DNA from: Macrophomina tecta
Lineage: Eukaryota > Ascomycota > Dothideomycetes > Botryosphaeriales > Botryosphaeriaceae
DNA length: 64,000 nucleotides
Assembly (NCBI GenBank): GCA_024180945.1
Contig: JAKSGN010000043.1
Location: 744,001-808,000 of the forward strand
Reading direction: 5' to 3'
Of the stretch, positions 34,128 through 45,665 are shown piece by piece. Numbering within the stretch: the stretch's first letter is position 1; each line of letters opens with the position of its first letter. The position numbers and the translations under genes were made by a program. The notes under the pieces were generated by a model. The model ran no database searches, had not been told where the DNA came from, and worked only from the letters and a program-made list of their open reading frames with translations.

Positions 34128-35837
34128 CTACACCAACGAATCACCCTCAATTCCAGCAAACTGCGCAAAGCCCAGCGCAACATCATCACCACCGCGGCTC
34201 GCCACCGGCAGCGCCATCGCCTCCGGCTTCTCTACCATCCCTCGGCCCTGCGCGTGCCATCTCTCTGTCTCCGCCGCAGACTCGACCCTCACATTCCCCT
34301 CCTCATCCTGCACCACACCCTCCCCCGCCGTCGCATCAACAGTCCACGGCCTCCACGGCACCAGCGCCTCGCACAGCACCCGCTGCACCTCGGGCGCAAA
34401 GTTCCCGTAGCCGCGGGCCATCAGCTTCTCGGCCACCAGCGCGCCGCCGCGCCCCGCGCCGGCCCGCAGCGTCTGGATGCGCCCGAGCCGCAGCAGGTCC
34501 TGCAGGCGCGTGGCGTTGTCCGCGCCCGCGGCGGCCAGGGCGGCGCGCCGGTCGACGAGCGCGGCAGGGTGCGGGTTGGCAGCGCGTTCCTCGCGCTCGG
34601 CGGCGGCGAGGGCTTCGGCATCGCGGGCGGAGGCGGAGGCGTAGAAGGCAATCGCCTCGCGCGGGACGGCGAGCATGTGGAGGAGGTGGGTGGTCGTGTA
34701 GGTGGGGTCGGCGACGCGGTGGGCGATGAGCTCCTGGAGGACGGGGTGCGGCGTGGTGCTGGAAAAGCGGAGGAGGGCGAGCACGACGCCGAGCCAGGCG
34801 AAGAGCTCGTCGGCGTCGAGCGTGCCGCGGTGCTGGCGGAACTCGACGGTCCACTTGCGGGCGCGCTCGTAGTCGTCGGTCCAGGTGGCGATGTGGGGGG
34901 TTGTGGGCTTGAAGTTGTAGGCGGACGATTTGCAGTCGAGGGTGAGCAGGAAGAGGTCCTGCAGCTTGTTGACGACGCCTTCGATCGCGGCACACCAGGT
35001 CAGCGGATTGCCGGAGCGCAGGTCGCGCAGGAGCGGATGGACCGTGCGGAAGATGTCGGTGTGGTCACGGAAGCGGCATGAGGGGGGCTGGCAGTAGGCG
35101 GTGGTGTAGGGGTTAGAGCCGGAGACGCGATCAGCTGTGTGTAGACCATCGATTTGGCGCTCGAAGGCGGTCACCAGCTGGAAGAGATTCTTGATCGTTC
35201 GAACCGGGAAGCGGGCGGGCGTGCCAGCGTGACCGACATGGATGTGCAGGCCGGTGGTCTCGTTGGTGATCAGGCGGATGGAACTGTTGTGGGCACCCGA
35301 ATTGAGCTTCGTGTGAAGTATATCCAGGACGTGGGAGATCTCGCCAATGAAATCGTCTTCGAGGATGTTGAAGATACGGGACTTGAGCTCTACACTGAAG
35401 GTGCTGTAGCTGTCGTCAGGCAGGCGGTCGCTCTCTCCTGGAGTGAGCTCGACGCTGATGTCAGTCGCGACAGACCACTTACCGAAGCGGGTCGCGTTGT
35501 CGCCGATGGCAGGGAGGGCCCCTGCGATGTCACGGCCGATTTCGTACTCGTTGACCCAGCGGTCCAGGGCAAAGCTCAAGGAAGAGTCGCCTGGATCGTG
35601 CATAGGCACTCCTTCCTCCGTAAGCGCGCGGTGGACCAGCCAACAACCGATCCAGTCGTCAGCGGAGAGGCCTCTCGGAATTTCGTCTTCGTGGATGATG
35701 AGAGTAAACTCAAGTTCTAGTCCGAATGTCAGCGGCTCGGTTCCCATGCGAGCAACAGCGGCACCTACGGAGGATACACCTGCCTGAGATGAGCCGTCCA
35801 TGTTGTTCTTGAATGTGGGTGGAATTCCCGTTCCCAA
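34128..35837 (-). CDS. Amidoligase-family enzyme (glutamine-synthetase-like fold)
   Basis: A single exon of 569 residues. The order of motifs fits the fungal putative amidoligase family (Amidoligase_2, distantly related to glutamine synthetase): FGLELEF at 38-44, WSVATDIS-EL at 121-131, the C-terminal-side TGLHIHVG at 195-202, and VEFRQHRGTLD near 340. The Glu of GLELEF and the His/Glu residues of the later motifs are in positions that bind Mg-ATP in the family. These enzymes are thought to join carboxyl and amino groups with ATP; no substrate is known for this branch. A long Ala/Arg-rich, coiled-coil-like stretch follows (about 390-480). A second Met at residue 13 is an alternative start. 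It is divergent from the SDR gene. Confidence 0.8.
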   Translation of the reverse strand: MGTGIPPTFKNNMDGSSQAGVSSVGAAVARMGTEPLTFGLELEFTLIIHEDEIPRGLSADDWIGCWLVHRALTEEGVPMHDPGDSSLSFALDRWVNEYEIGRDIAGALPAIGDNATRFGKWSVATDISVELTPGESDRLPDDSYSTFSVELKSRIFNILEDDFIGEISHVLDILHTKLNSGAHNSSIRLITNETTGLHIHVGHAGTPARFPVRTIKNLFQLVTAFERQIDGLHTADRVSGSNPYTTAYCQPPSCRFRDHTDIFRTVHPLLRDLRSGNPLTWCAAIEGVVNKLQDLFLLTLDCKSSAYNFKPTTPHIATWTDDYERARKWTVEFRQHRGTLDADELFAWLGVVLALLRFSSTTPHPVLQELIAHRVADPTYTTTHLLHMLAVPREAIAFYASASARDAEALAAAEREERAANPHPAALVDRRAALAAAGADNATRLQDLLRLGRIQTLRAGAGRGGALVAEKLMARGYGNFAPEVQRVLCEALVPWRPWTVDATAGEGVVQDEEGNVRVESAAETERWHAQGRGMVEKPEAMALPVASRGGDDVALGFAQFAGIEGDSLV

Positions 35838-36520
35838 AGGCAGCCAGGTTGCGAGACTATGTGGAGTTGAGAGTAGAATGAAACCCTATCTGTCTTTCAG
35901 CGCCGCTCCGGGTATGGCAAAGAGTTGAGTGAGGTGATGAGAGGAACTGCTAATTGGCTTCCCCTTAAGCCCGAGCGCCTGTGTGGACAATGCCATTGTA
36001 GTGGACATAGTCTCCAACCAGTGCAGGACAATGTGCTTGAGGCTAGGGGATATTAAACAACAACTTCATTGTTCACTCAATCCGGCATAGACGAGCGCCC
36101 CAGAGTATGATGGCCAAATGTTTCGGCCGAATTGTTTCCGGCAGTGACATCGCCTCTCCATGCCTTGTCCGCGCCTGGCTTTGTAGTGTCATGGGCATAT
36201 TCTAACTGCACTCGCAAAACTGGTCAACTGGATTCATGGCCACATGGAAGTGACAACCCGGAGCTGGGGCATTCCTAATCAGGGCCTAGGAACACGACTC
36301 GGCGCCCCTCCGGCCTCCAGCAGCATCACTTTCCCCTCCCAATGGCCCCATCCGGCGCAACCTTCCCCGCGCTCGGCACACCTGCCCTCCGCACCATTCC
36401 CCAGACTTTCCCATTCCACCCCACAACCGCATGCGTCCACGACTCAGGCGCTGCATTAAATACCCGCTCGCCCGCAGCGTTCGCCATGATGTTCCTCAAG
36501 CTCGTTCCATTCCCGAAACC
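35838..36520. other. Divergent promoter region
   Basis: This lies between the amidoligase-family gene and the SDR. Open frames continue 90 bases upstream of the SDR start but have no homology-like content. Confidence 0.5.
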
Positions 36521-37553
36521 ATGGCGTCTCGCCGCCTCCTCAACAAAACTGCCATCGTCACCGGCGCCTCGTCCGGCCTCGGCCGCGCCATCGCCCTGCG
36601 GTATGCCGCGGAGGGCGCGAAGGTCGTGTGTGCGGACTTGGTGCCTTCTGTGCGGCTGAAAGTGCCGGGCAAGACGGACGTTGAGACGCATGCGGCGATT
36701 GAGAGGCAGGGCGGGGAGGCGGTTTTCGTGAGGGCGGACGTGGGGGATGCGCGGGCGGTGGAGGCGTTGGTGCGGGAGGCGGTGGGGAGGTTCGGGAGGG
36801 TCGATGTGTGAGTTTTTCCTTTTTTTTTCCTTGCCCTCTGTTCTTCAACTTGCTGGTGGAAGCTGTAAATGTGAAAGTAAACCAAGAGCTGACGATGGTG
36901 TGAGGGCAGGATGGTAAACAACGCGGGGGTGTCCTTTGATGCGGTTTCGCCGGCAGTGCTGCATGAGACGGATGATAAGATCTGGGATGATACGATGAGG
37001 ATTAATGCGCGGTCGGTGTTCCTGGGGTGCAAGTATGCTATCAGACAGATGTTGAAGCAGGAGCCGCATGAGTCTGGAGATCGGGGGTGGATCATCAATA
37101 TGTCCTCGATTATGGGATTAATTGCAGGACCGCAGAATCGTAAGGCTGCTTCCCTGCCGAACTTGAGGAGTTACCCAAGAACTGATTCTGGTCTTGATGG
37201 ACATAGCTTCATACTGCGCTTCGAAAGGCGCGGTGACGAGCTTGACGAGGCAAGTGGCCCTGGATTACGCAGAGCACCGCGTACGCTGCAACGCGATATG
37301 CCCTGGCTGTGAGTGCGTCGCATCTCCGCTCTCTTCTTGGATATTGACGTCCGCCAAAGACACTCAGACTGCCATATTTGCCGAGACGACAACAAACCTG
37401 ACTCCATTAGAGGTCCTCCAAAGACGGCATCCTTTCGGTGGTCCTGGCAAGCCGGAGGACATTGCCAGGATCGCGGTCACACTCGCAAGTGATGACGCCA
37501 GCTGGCTGACTGGTACCAATATACCTGTTGATGGAGGGTACACAGCACGATAG
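36521..37553 (+). CDS. Short-chain dehydrogenase/reductase
   Basis: Four exons, 36521-36807, 36910-37139, 37207-37308 and 37360-37553, give 270 residues, typical for a classical SDR. TGASSGLG at 14-21 binds NAD(P); VNNAG follows exactly across the first splice junction; the active site comprises the Ser in INMSSIMG and the Tyr-x3-Lys of SYCASKGA, which spans the second junction. ICPGYTQT and the end (WLTGTNIPVDGGYTAR) are standard. ADL after the first beta-alpha-beta unit suggests NAD(H) preference. Without substrate-specific motifs the role remains general alcohol/ketone oxidoreduction. The start was set at the Met directly before the Rossmann strand. Confidence 0.9.
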
Positions 37554-38203
37554 CAATGGCGCAAATGGCTCTTTGGTAGTGCTGTCATGGCAGAAGCGCC
37601 AGACAACCTCCGAAGACTATTTTCTTTGTTAGTTGAATTCGGCTCATAGGTACATTCTAGGAACGTCTTCTCTCAGTTTTGGGCATAAGGCATTCCACTG
37701 ATGTGCGTATACATACAGCAATCAAGAAACCTGCAGAGGGTTTGGAACGATCATGAATCTTCCGGAGCTCACACTTGCATCATGTTCTTTTGTCCTCTGT
37801 TCGCACCTTCAACGTCTCGAAAGACCAGAAGTTTTGTCTTTGCTCAATTTCAGCATCCCATGAGGCTTGACGGACGGCATCAAAAGTTTGAGACTGGGCT
37901 GATCTAGGAGAGCTTGGTGTAACCTGAAGCACAGATTCTGGCCCAAGGCGTAGTCAAGTGAGTACCTACCAAAGTTGGTTAGCATCCATTCATCGCTTCC
38001 TGCCCGTTTTGGCCTTCGAAACAGCCACCGCCATCCGCCTTACTTACAGGCCCCATGACTGACATTCACAAGAAACAGAGAATTGCTCACAACAAGCTCA
38101 ACGAGGGTTCAGCCTGACCACGTGCGCAGGCTCAGCGACAGCTCGTCGTCTACATAAGCCAAGTCTCGACACCACCACCAACATTCCGTCCTCCACAGCG
38201 ACC
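37554..38203. other. Intergenic, nothing recognisable
   Basis: This is the 3' flank of the SDR and promoter of the following gene. No distinct elements. Confidence 0.6.
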
Positions 38204-39713
38204 ATGCCGCCTGAACCAATGGACACCAGCACTACCCCGCCGCCGTCTTCTCCGCAGAAGAACAAAGGGCCTACTATCTTGAAGGTCGAAGAGCCTGCTC
38301 CTCCCCCCAAAGCCGCGGGCGATCCCCCACCCTACGCAGCCAAAGCAATGAGCCCGAGCGCAGAGAGTGCGCGGATGGACATCATCATGAAGCAGACTCC
38401 GGAAGACGTCAACGAGGGCATCAAAGGACACATCAACGAAGAGGTCAAAGCGGGCCCGATCCGCTCGATAGACGAAAGCGGCTCCGTCACACCCACTCCC
38501 AGCATTACCACACTCGCCACTGCTCCCACCGCCGCAGGCGTAGACTCCAGCAGGGCTATCGCGTCTTTCAACAGCGGCGCGCCCACGCCCGCCATCGCCA
38601 CATCAACCGCGCCTCCCACAACCGGAAGCCAGCCCGCAGCCAACGCCGCCCAACCCACCGCCGACGTCAACCACTCCATCACGTACGCGCCGCCTCCCCG
38701 CCTCCCCCCAGCTCTTCCAACACCCACTAAGCATCCCTCTACTCCCAACAGCTACATCCCGCACTTCCTCTCCGCGACGGAAGCGCGCCACTCCCTCCAC
38801 CGCCACGCCTCGCGCTGGCGCCCGCCCGCCCCCGACGCCACCATCCCGTCGACGCCGTCGCACGAGCTCTCGCACGTGCGCGCCGCCGTGCACTGCATCG
38901 CCGCCGGGCTCGCGCTCGCGTCCAGCCCCGGCAACGCCGACGCCGACGCCAGCGACGTCCACCCCGCGCGCATCGAGGCCCGCGCCTGGCTGCTGCTCGA
39001 CGCCGCGCAGCGCCTGCACGACGTCGGGTGCTTGCTGCCCGAGGAGCGCGACTACAGCGTGCTGAGTGCGGGCGCCGACAGGGGACTGGCGTTCAGGGAG
39101 AGGTGGATCGAGGTGTGTAAGATGGTGAGGAGGTGGGGCAGGGCGGCCGAGGTGGTGGTTGTGGGGCCGGAGGTGTGTGACCACACTTTTTTCTTTCCTC
39201 CTTTTGTTTTTCTTTTCTCTCTTGTTTCCGTATTACTTTAGGAGACGAGAGGATGAGTACTGACTCTTGCCCCCTCTCCAGGAAATTCTCGAGGTTTACG
39301 TCGCCGCGCCGAGGGAGGTCGATAAGCGCATCGTGGACGCGGAGAGGAGGATGAAGGAGGAGAAAGAGAAGCTGGAGCGGGAGGAGCGCGCCAGGAGGCA
39401 GAGACAAGACCGCGTAAAGAAGGCCAGGGACGCGGCTTTGCAGGCTCAGCAGGCTAGGGCCCATGCTGCTCAGACCCCCAGTGGTGGAGTGCAGAGCATG
39501 GCGCAGAGCGGCCAGCCGTCGCTCCTGCAGACCCAACAGCGGTCGCCGGCTCAGCTTTCGCGGACAGCCTTGCAGAGCGGACAGGGTCAATTGCATCCGC
39601 CGCGGACCCTGCAGACTCTCGCCCCGCCTGGTGGAGAGCATGGTACCACCATGCAGGCCGCACTGCCTCGGCAGGGAAGTCCGTCGGCTTCACAGGGCCA
39701 GCAGAGCAAGTGA
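38204..39713 (+). CDS. Proline-rich protein with C-terminal charged coiled coil, unknown function
   Basis: Two exons, 38204-39172 and 39282-39713, give 466 residues; the 109-base intron begins GTGTGT and ends CTCCAG. The first 190 residues are Pro/Ala/Ser/Thr-rich and likely disordered. Residues about 190-330 form a compact helical region (SYIPHFLSATEARHSLHRH, HELSHVRAAVHCIAAGLALA, ARAWLLLDAAQRLHDVGCLL, FRERWIEVCKMVRRWG). The second exon adds a strongly charged coiled coil (EVDKRIVDAERRMKEEKEKLE and on) and a Gln/Ser-rich tail. I do not recognise a family and see no catalytic motif, signal or membrane segment. The shape suggests a scaffold or regulatory protein. Confidence 0.75.
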
Positions 39714-40149
39714 CGAGCCTCAGGCTGACTGGATATACAAACAGAGGGTAAGAATAGGTGCAGGGCATAAAAATGGCTGGGATAAACAAGAGTCGCTCAT
39801 AATGGCTTAGAAGGTCGGGCGGGCTAATTGTGCATTTCGTGCGTCTCGGGGATCTTGAAGCGTACAACTGCGGCTGGAAGAACAGAGTAGATCTGAGAAT
39901 ATGATGAGGGATCTCCGGTGACTGGTTACTTGTAATTGGTGTATTTCGTGGGCACTACCCCGGGAATCCAAGTCCTGCCATGCTCAAATTGCGGCCCTGC
40001 CATACCCACACCATCAGCGGTTAGAGGAAGAATAGCGTTACGACAGTATTATAATTCAGCGATCCATATTCAATCCCGGTCCGAAACTCTGAGACATCTG
40101 AAGGAATGAAAGCGTGGGTATGAAAAGCGGGTACCCACGCCCTCCAGCG
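39714..40149. other. Convergent intergenic region
   Basis: This 436-base gap separates the 3' ends of two convergent genes. Nothing distinct. Confidence 0.6.
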
Positions 40150-42373
40150 CTACCTCCTACCCCAATGCTTCTCCCTCTGCTCCCTCCAACTGCCTTTGTA
40201 TCTCTTCTCCACCTGCCTATCATCTCCACCGCTTTCCCAACTCCCCCTTCCCTTGGGCGTCTCTGTTTCAAACCATGACCCCAAGCGCCCACTGCCACCG
40301 TCCGCAGATGCTCTCCTGCCCCTCTCAACACTCAACCCGATCGGAATCCTCCCCATATCCGCCTCCCTCCTGATATCCAGACTTTCGCCGCCCCTCGCCC
40401 TGCCAATCTCCAAACTCGCCCCTCTCCACCTCTCCGCATCCGCAGCGTTCCTCCCACTCTCAAAGCTCTCACTTCTCCACTCCCCACTCTCCTCAATCCT
40501 CTCCAAATCAAACCCCATCGACACAACACCTCCGCTGCTCGCGGCCGCCTCCTTCCTCATAGCGACCGGGCTGTACCTCACACCCAAATCCATCTCCTTC
40601 CTGATAATGAACCGCTCACTCCCATCGCTCTCGAAACTGTCATCGTCACCGCCACCCTGCTGCGCCCGCTCCTCCACCCTCTCCCGCTCCTTCTCGGGCA
40701 CCGCAACGGCCTGTGCCGGTACAAGCGACAGCACAGCCGCAGCTCCCGGTGGCGCGTAGCCGGGCGACAGCACCATATGCCGAGCGACCGTAGGACTCGC
40801 GCTCAGCGGCTCCGCAAGCGTGATGGCGTCCAAGCTGCGCATCGTTTCGCTGCCACCGGCGGCCCCAGTCGCCGTCGTCGCGACCGTCGCCAGCGAGCCC
40901 TTGCGCGTCTGCGGAATCTCCATCACGCCGCCGGTGCTGGCGTCGAAGGCGGCGAAACCGGTCGCGACTTCCATGAAGCGCTTCCCGCCCGCGCTCTTCG
41001 GGTTCGAGTCGGACAGCTTGCTGGGCGGGCGCGCGGAGCTGGCGCGGTCGATGGAGCGCATGGCGTATGACGACGCCGAAGTAGCGGCGCCGTCGCGCCT
41101 CCCTCCGCCGCTGCCGCCGCCGCTGGTGAGTGCGGAGCCGCATTGGTCGACTTGGGTGGGGTTGACGTCGAGGAGGCCAGTATGGGCGGCTTTGAGGAAG
41201 GGGCGCAGGCAGGGGATAGTCGCGGCAATGAGGGAGTAGTGCTGCTCGACCGAGGTAAGGAGGAGGAAGGGGACGACGTCGAACTGAGGAGCAGTTTGTG
41301 GTAGTCAGTGGGCTGGTCGTTTGGCGCTGGCAGGGCGAGGAGGGGAGGAGGGGTGCTCGGGAGGCGAGTTTTTTGTGGGGTGGTGGAGGTGCTTACGGTT
41401 GGGTCGGTACTCGAGAGAGTGCGGACGAGGTAGTGGAGGCGGAAGGCTTCGAGGGGGATTATGCTGTTTCAGTTGTCAGTGGAATTTCGGGGCGTCGGGG
41501 AAGTAGCGCTGGAAAGAAGCTGGTGCGAACATACATGAGGCGGAAGCAGAAGCCGAAGGCGACGGTGGCTTTGCAGCTGGCGGACATCTGCAGGCTCCAG
41601 AGGAGGCATGCGGGGAGGGTGGCAAGGATGACTTCGAAGAAGAGACCGATCGCGCCAAAGGCTGTCCAGATTTCTTGCTGGCAAAACATGTGAGTGTCTG
41701 GTTGCCTGGCCGATCGTGGTTTGATGATATACCCAATTTGAACACCTGTCGACCCGCATGTCCCACGGTCTGGCTGCTTTGCAGTTGATGGCGACTGCGA
41801 AGGTGAATGCTACGCCCCAAATCATGATTATGGCTGATGTCACATAGGCTGCCACAACTTGGTTGCGTGCACGCGTGAGACGCGACATCAGCAGGGAAGT
41901 GGCGGTCTTGCTGAAACTAAGGGAAACCACGAAGAGAACGTTTCCGACATAAGAAAGCTGTAGCGCTGATAAGTACATCTCTGGGTTTGCTGACTCCCAG
42001 TAACCCACCTTCTGCGTGATATCCCTCCGGTCATCGGTGAGGTTGTAGACGTGTTTCCCGAGGCCAGATTTCACGGCTTGGAGGACAACGACCGTTTGAG
42101 CGGTCGCGCAGAGCTGTCTCAGTACGTTAGTAACTTGACTGATGATCGACAGAGCGACCGCCAGGGCCGTACCGCAGAAATGACTATTGCTGCATCATCA
42201 AGGCCGAACAGCTGCCTGAAAGGATATCGGATGGCCAGCCGTAAACCCGTCAACAACACCATACTCACAAACATTAAGGAGGCCGTGATTGTCACGTAGG
42301 CTCCATGATCGTCGGGGGTGATGACATTGCTCGACGCCAGCGTCGGCAGCGGCGAGGCCTCCGCGGCAGACAT
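40150..42373 (-). CDS. PTH11-like seven-helix membrane protein with long cytoplasmic tail
   Basis: Five exons, 42373-42173, 42113-41733, 41677-41535, 41463-41397 and 41283-40150, give 641 residues with agreeing phases. Helices include TITASLMFVSMVLLTGLRLAIR, the GLDDAAIVISA segment (the LDD motif of fungal rhodopsin-like proteins), QAVKSGLGKHV, and SYVGNVLFVVSLSFSKTATSLLMSRL, equivalent to the third helix in PTH11 relatives. The last exon starts FDVVPFLLLTSVEQHYSLIAATIPCLRPFLKA, then leaves the membrane for about 300 hydrophilic, Ser/Arg/Glu-rich residues. Family members are plasma-membrane sensors of unknown ligands. The long acidic/basic tail could be a signalling or phosphorylation platform; this is inference. 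Compared with the 13.4-14.8 kb paralogue, the membrane part is clearly divergent. Confidence 0.87.
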
Positions 42374-43549
42374 TGACTTCTGCAGCACGAAAGCCGGCGG
42401 GGGAACGACTAAGGGTACGGAGGGGATAGTGCGAACATAGGCAAGAAATCAGAACCGCTGAAGCAACCGGATGCTGCGGAAGCGGGCGGACTCGCGCGCA
42501 TTATTTGCGAATCGATGAAAGGGAGCTTAAGCGGAATCGAGACAGAAAAGGTACCCAAGGACTGTATAAGCTCTGGCTTTCGCAGCCTCAGTCTTAGCTG
42601 CGAACTGCGGGTGCCGCGATGCCGCGATGGTTGACCATTGCCAGGTACGCTGCCTGCGTGCCTGAAGGTTGATCCCGCGTGCCCGGCAAAAGGCAGCGTC
42701 AGTCGAGAGACGACAGGCCCTAAACCGTGTATAGGGGTTCATTAGATTTTCAATAAGCTCGACTGCCGCGCCAGAGGATATTGAACTTGCCGGGTAGTCG
42801 TGGCTAGGTTCTAAACTGATGGCTTGATGCTAGTTTGGGAACGGGTAGGGGCCGGGAGAGCAGTTGTCGGGAAATGCCTTTAGCTGGAAAAGGCATGGGG
42901 TGGAACGCTGTGACGGAGCATCGGCACCATCACGTCGAGGCGGTCGGCTGGGCCGAGTGAGGTAGTCAGAGGAACCCTGTAGTCAATTCAACGTGCGTCT
43001 TAGCCGCGAGATGACTTGCAGGGGGCATTAGTCGGACGTAATGTGCGGCAGGTGAACTATTCATGAGATGCGGATGAGAGAAGCTTCACCCATTCATCTT
43101 GATGAAACGGCTCTGCATTGGGAGAGCAATTAGGTGAATAGTTTGCATCATCCGATGTGCTTTAGACACGCGTCCCTGCTGCAAACTAGCTTCATTGGCG
43201 GGACAAGAGTCAGGATTCCTATCCTCGACTGGGATCCCCCTTGGTTCTGGAAGATATCCTTAGTAGAACAGGGCTCAAGAAGGGGACGGACACAAGTGCT
43301 CTCCAAACAAACTAAGCGGGTTCTGGCTAACAGGCGCGCGATTCCCCGGGTTATGAAGTCATGATGATCGAGAGGATCGTAATGCGGTCGGGCACATGAG
43401 ATGCGAATAGTCATACGAGAAGTAGTATTTCCAATGATCCTCCGGTTTCTATTTTGGCAAGTAAACGCAAAGGGGCGGCCGTGTCTACTTCTAGCTAAGT
43501 TGTGCAAGTCGAATGGCAGCAAGCCGGCGGTATCCGTGGTCGGGAACGG
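42374..43549. other. Intergenic, nothing recognisable
   Basis: Promoter side of the receptor and 3' flank of the acetyltransferase. No motif-bearing frame. Confidence 0.6.
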
Positions 43550-44241
43550 TCAAGCTCTCGGATTTACCGTGGCCGGTCCCCTAGCTGCACGTCGCATGAC
43601 AGGGCCGGTTAGATTGTATTTCCGGTTTTTGATTTCGGGACGGGCGACCTCTTTGAAACCGAAGGAACTGTAGAGATGCTGGCCAATGGGGGACGACTCG
43701 ACCCAGGCGGGAACGAACATTTGATCCGCAATGTCACAACCCATTCGGACAAGCATGGCGCCGCAGCCACGGCGTTGATATTCTTGGTCGGTGTAGAGAC
43801 GGTTCAGCACTGTCCGTTCGTACTTAGCAAAAGACGCAAGACAGAGTCTGGGGCTGACTCACACACGTGGGGCGTTCCGTGCTGACGCTGGGCTCGATTG
43901 GCGTAAAAAGTGTGGATGATTTCTTCAGCCAAAGTGCGCTCTTCGCCCTCCGGAAACCAGCTGAGGCTAGGAAGTTCGGTGTTGGAGGGCACCCATGTGG
44001 GGTAGAGCTTCCAGTGCGCAGTGCTGACGATTCGCCCTGTCTCAGTATCCACAACCTTCAGCCAAAGGTCCGCAGGGTCGTGCCTCATGGCCTGAGACCA
44101 GCGGTGAACGGCAGCTTGACGGCACTCCTCTGTGTCGTAGCCGATGAGGATGTCTGAGATGGGTCCCTGGATGACCTTGTAGTGCAGGTCAACCAGCTGG
44201 CGCATGTCCTCCTCGGAGGCTCGTGAGAGGAGCAGAGGCAT
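43550..44241 (-). CDS. GNAT-family N-acetyltransferase
   Basis: Two exons, 44241-43863 and 43809-43550, give 212 residues. The N-terminus MPLLLSRASEEDMRQLVDLHYKVI is the usual opening beta strand and helix of GNAT proteins, and the second exon carries the acetyl-CoA site YQRRGCGAMLVRMGCDIADQ (Q/R-x-x-G-x-G/A) followed by WVESSPIGQHLYSSFGFKEV, the classic VE-S--G--LY---GF motif. WLKVVDTETGRIVSTAHWKLYP is the middle strand pair. An in-frame Met 20 codons upstream (44301) is an alternative start. Fungal relatives acetylate small amines or peptides; the acceptor is unknown. Cytosolic. Confidence 0.88.
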
Positions 44242-45665
44242 GGCGTGAAGACGTGTGGTGCGCAGAAAGGGATGCTTTGATTGGGTGAGAGCAGTAAGCA
44301 TAATTCGCCTCTCGTACTTAAGACGGAGCGCGGGTGAAATCTGAAAAGCAGTGGACAATGTGAGGCAATTAGCAGAACTACGTTATGCGGGCATTTTGGG
44401 GGAGATTGCATGAGGCGACGGCCCAAAGGAGTGGAAGCATGCGGCATCAGCCAGAAGCATAAGGCAAAGAAGACATGGAGCGAGGGGTCCAGGCTGGGCC
44501 GGGGGCGACCGGGTCGTGGTGTGCGAGGGCACGAGGGCGCTGTGTGATACGAGACGGCACAGATGGGGTGATTGGAAGGCGGAGGAGTCCTGGGGCAGAA
44601 ACATGCAGGCGGCGTCGGCTAGGCGCGAAACACGGTGGTAGAAGGCGGGAGCGGGTGCGCAGTTGGCGGCCGGCAAGTGGAGCGGCGGAGGCCCAAATGC
44701 CGTTGTTCCCAGACGGGTGGGGCGGGGTCGCGTCCGCGGGCCTTGACACGGGCGGGCGACTGGCAGCATTGTGGCTTTTCCGCGACGGACGGCGTGCAGG
44801 GTGAGGTTGGAGAAGGATTCCGGCTAATAAGTGGCCGCGCAAGGAAGGGACGACGCTGCAGCCAAGCGAGCCGGCCGGCCTGCCTGCCTGCCCACCTACC
44901 GCCCGCCCGCTGCCGCAGGCCCGCCACCTGGTCCCGCCCCTCACGCCGGGGCTGCTCTTCAACCACTCTGCCTCATCGCCGCCATGCCCGCTGCTGCCAG
45001 TCCGCTGCTGGGCTGTCGCTGCGCCGACCCGCCGTGTTTCTGGACCCTCAGCGCCACCTTGACGGGCCTGCCCGGCGCCGTCGGATCGCTGGGCGAGATG
45101 GATGTATGTATATTGCTAGGTTTAAGCTGACGTCCGATTTACTCGCCCGTCGCTGCGCCTGCGAGGCAGCCCCCTGTACTGCCTGCCTGTTTCAGTCTAC
45201 GCATACCGGGCTTCGTCCTTATCGCAGTTCTGAAGCATCGTCCTGCCGCATCACTAAGCAGTCCGTTGGGCCTCTCTCGCCAACGGCCATGCGATGCAAC
45301 TCGACCTGCCGCGCCGACGGCCATTTCATACCAGACCGCCGGGTCCAGCATGGCACGGCAAAACCCTTCCCTGCTTGCCTGCTTGAGCTTGCAACTCCAA
45401 TCTGCGGCTAAGCCGAGCTAATGGCTCGTTTTGGTCCCTTGCACCACCCGCATGCAACAAGGTTCACCTCGACTCGCTGCCTGAGACGGCACCTTTCCTG
45501 CATATCAAGAGCCGATCGCTGCATCGCCTCACCTTGCTCCAATATAGCCACTGTCTTCTCTCCTCTACGCTGTACTTCTATCCTTCCGTCTGGCACCAAG
45601 CACCTTACAGTCTCTGTTTCTCTACGCCAGCAAGTCCCTTCCTTGGTCACCCCCAAAAAAAGAAA
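44242..45665. other. Divergent intergenic region, GC-rich
   Basis: This lies between the acetyltransferase and the permease. It includes GC-rich runs of GCCT/CCGC units near 44870-44930 and pyrimidine-rich leader-like sequence before the permease start. Open frames on both strands reflect base composition only. Confidence 0.55.

Noticed and set aside
34052..35081. Long open frames on the plus strand opposite the amidoligase-family gene
   Set aside because: They are mirror images of GC-rich coding sequence on the other strand and lack motifs.
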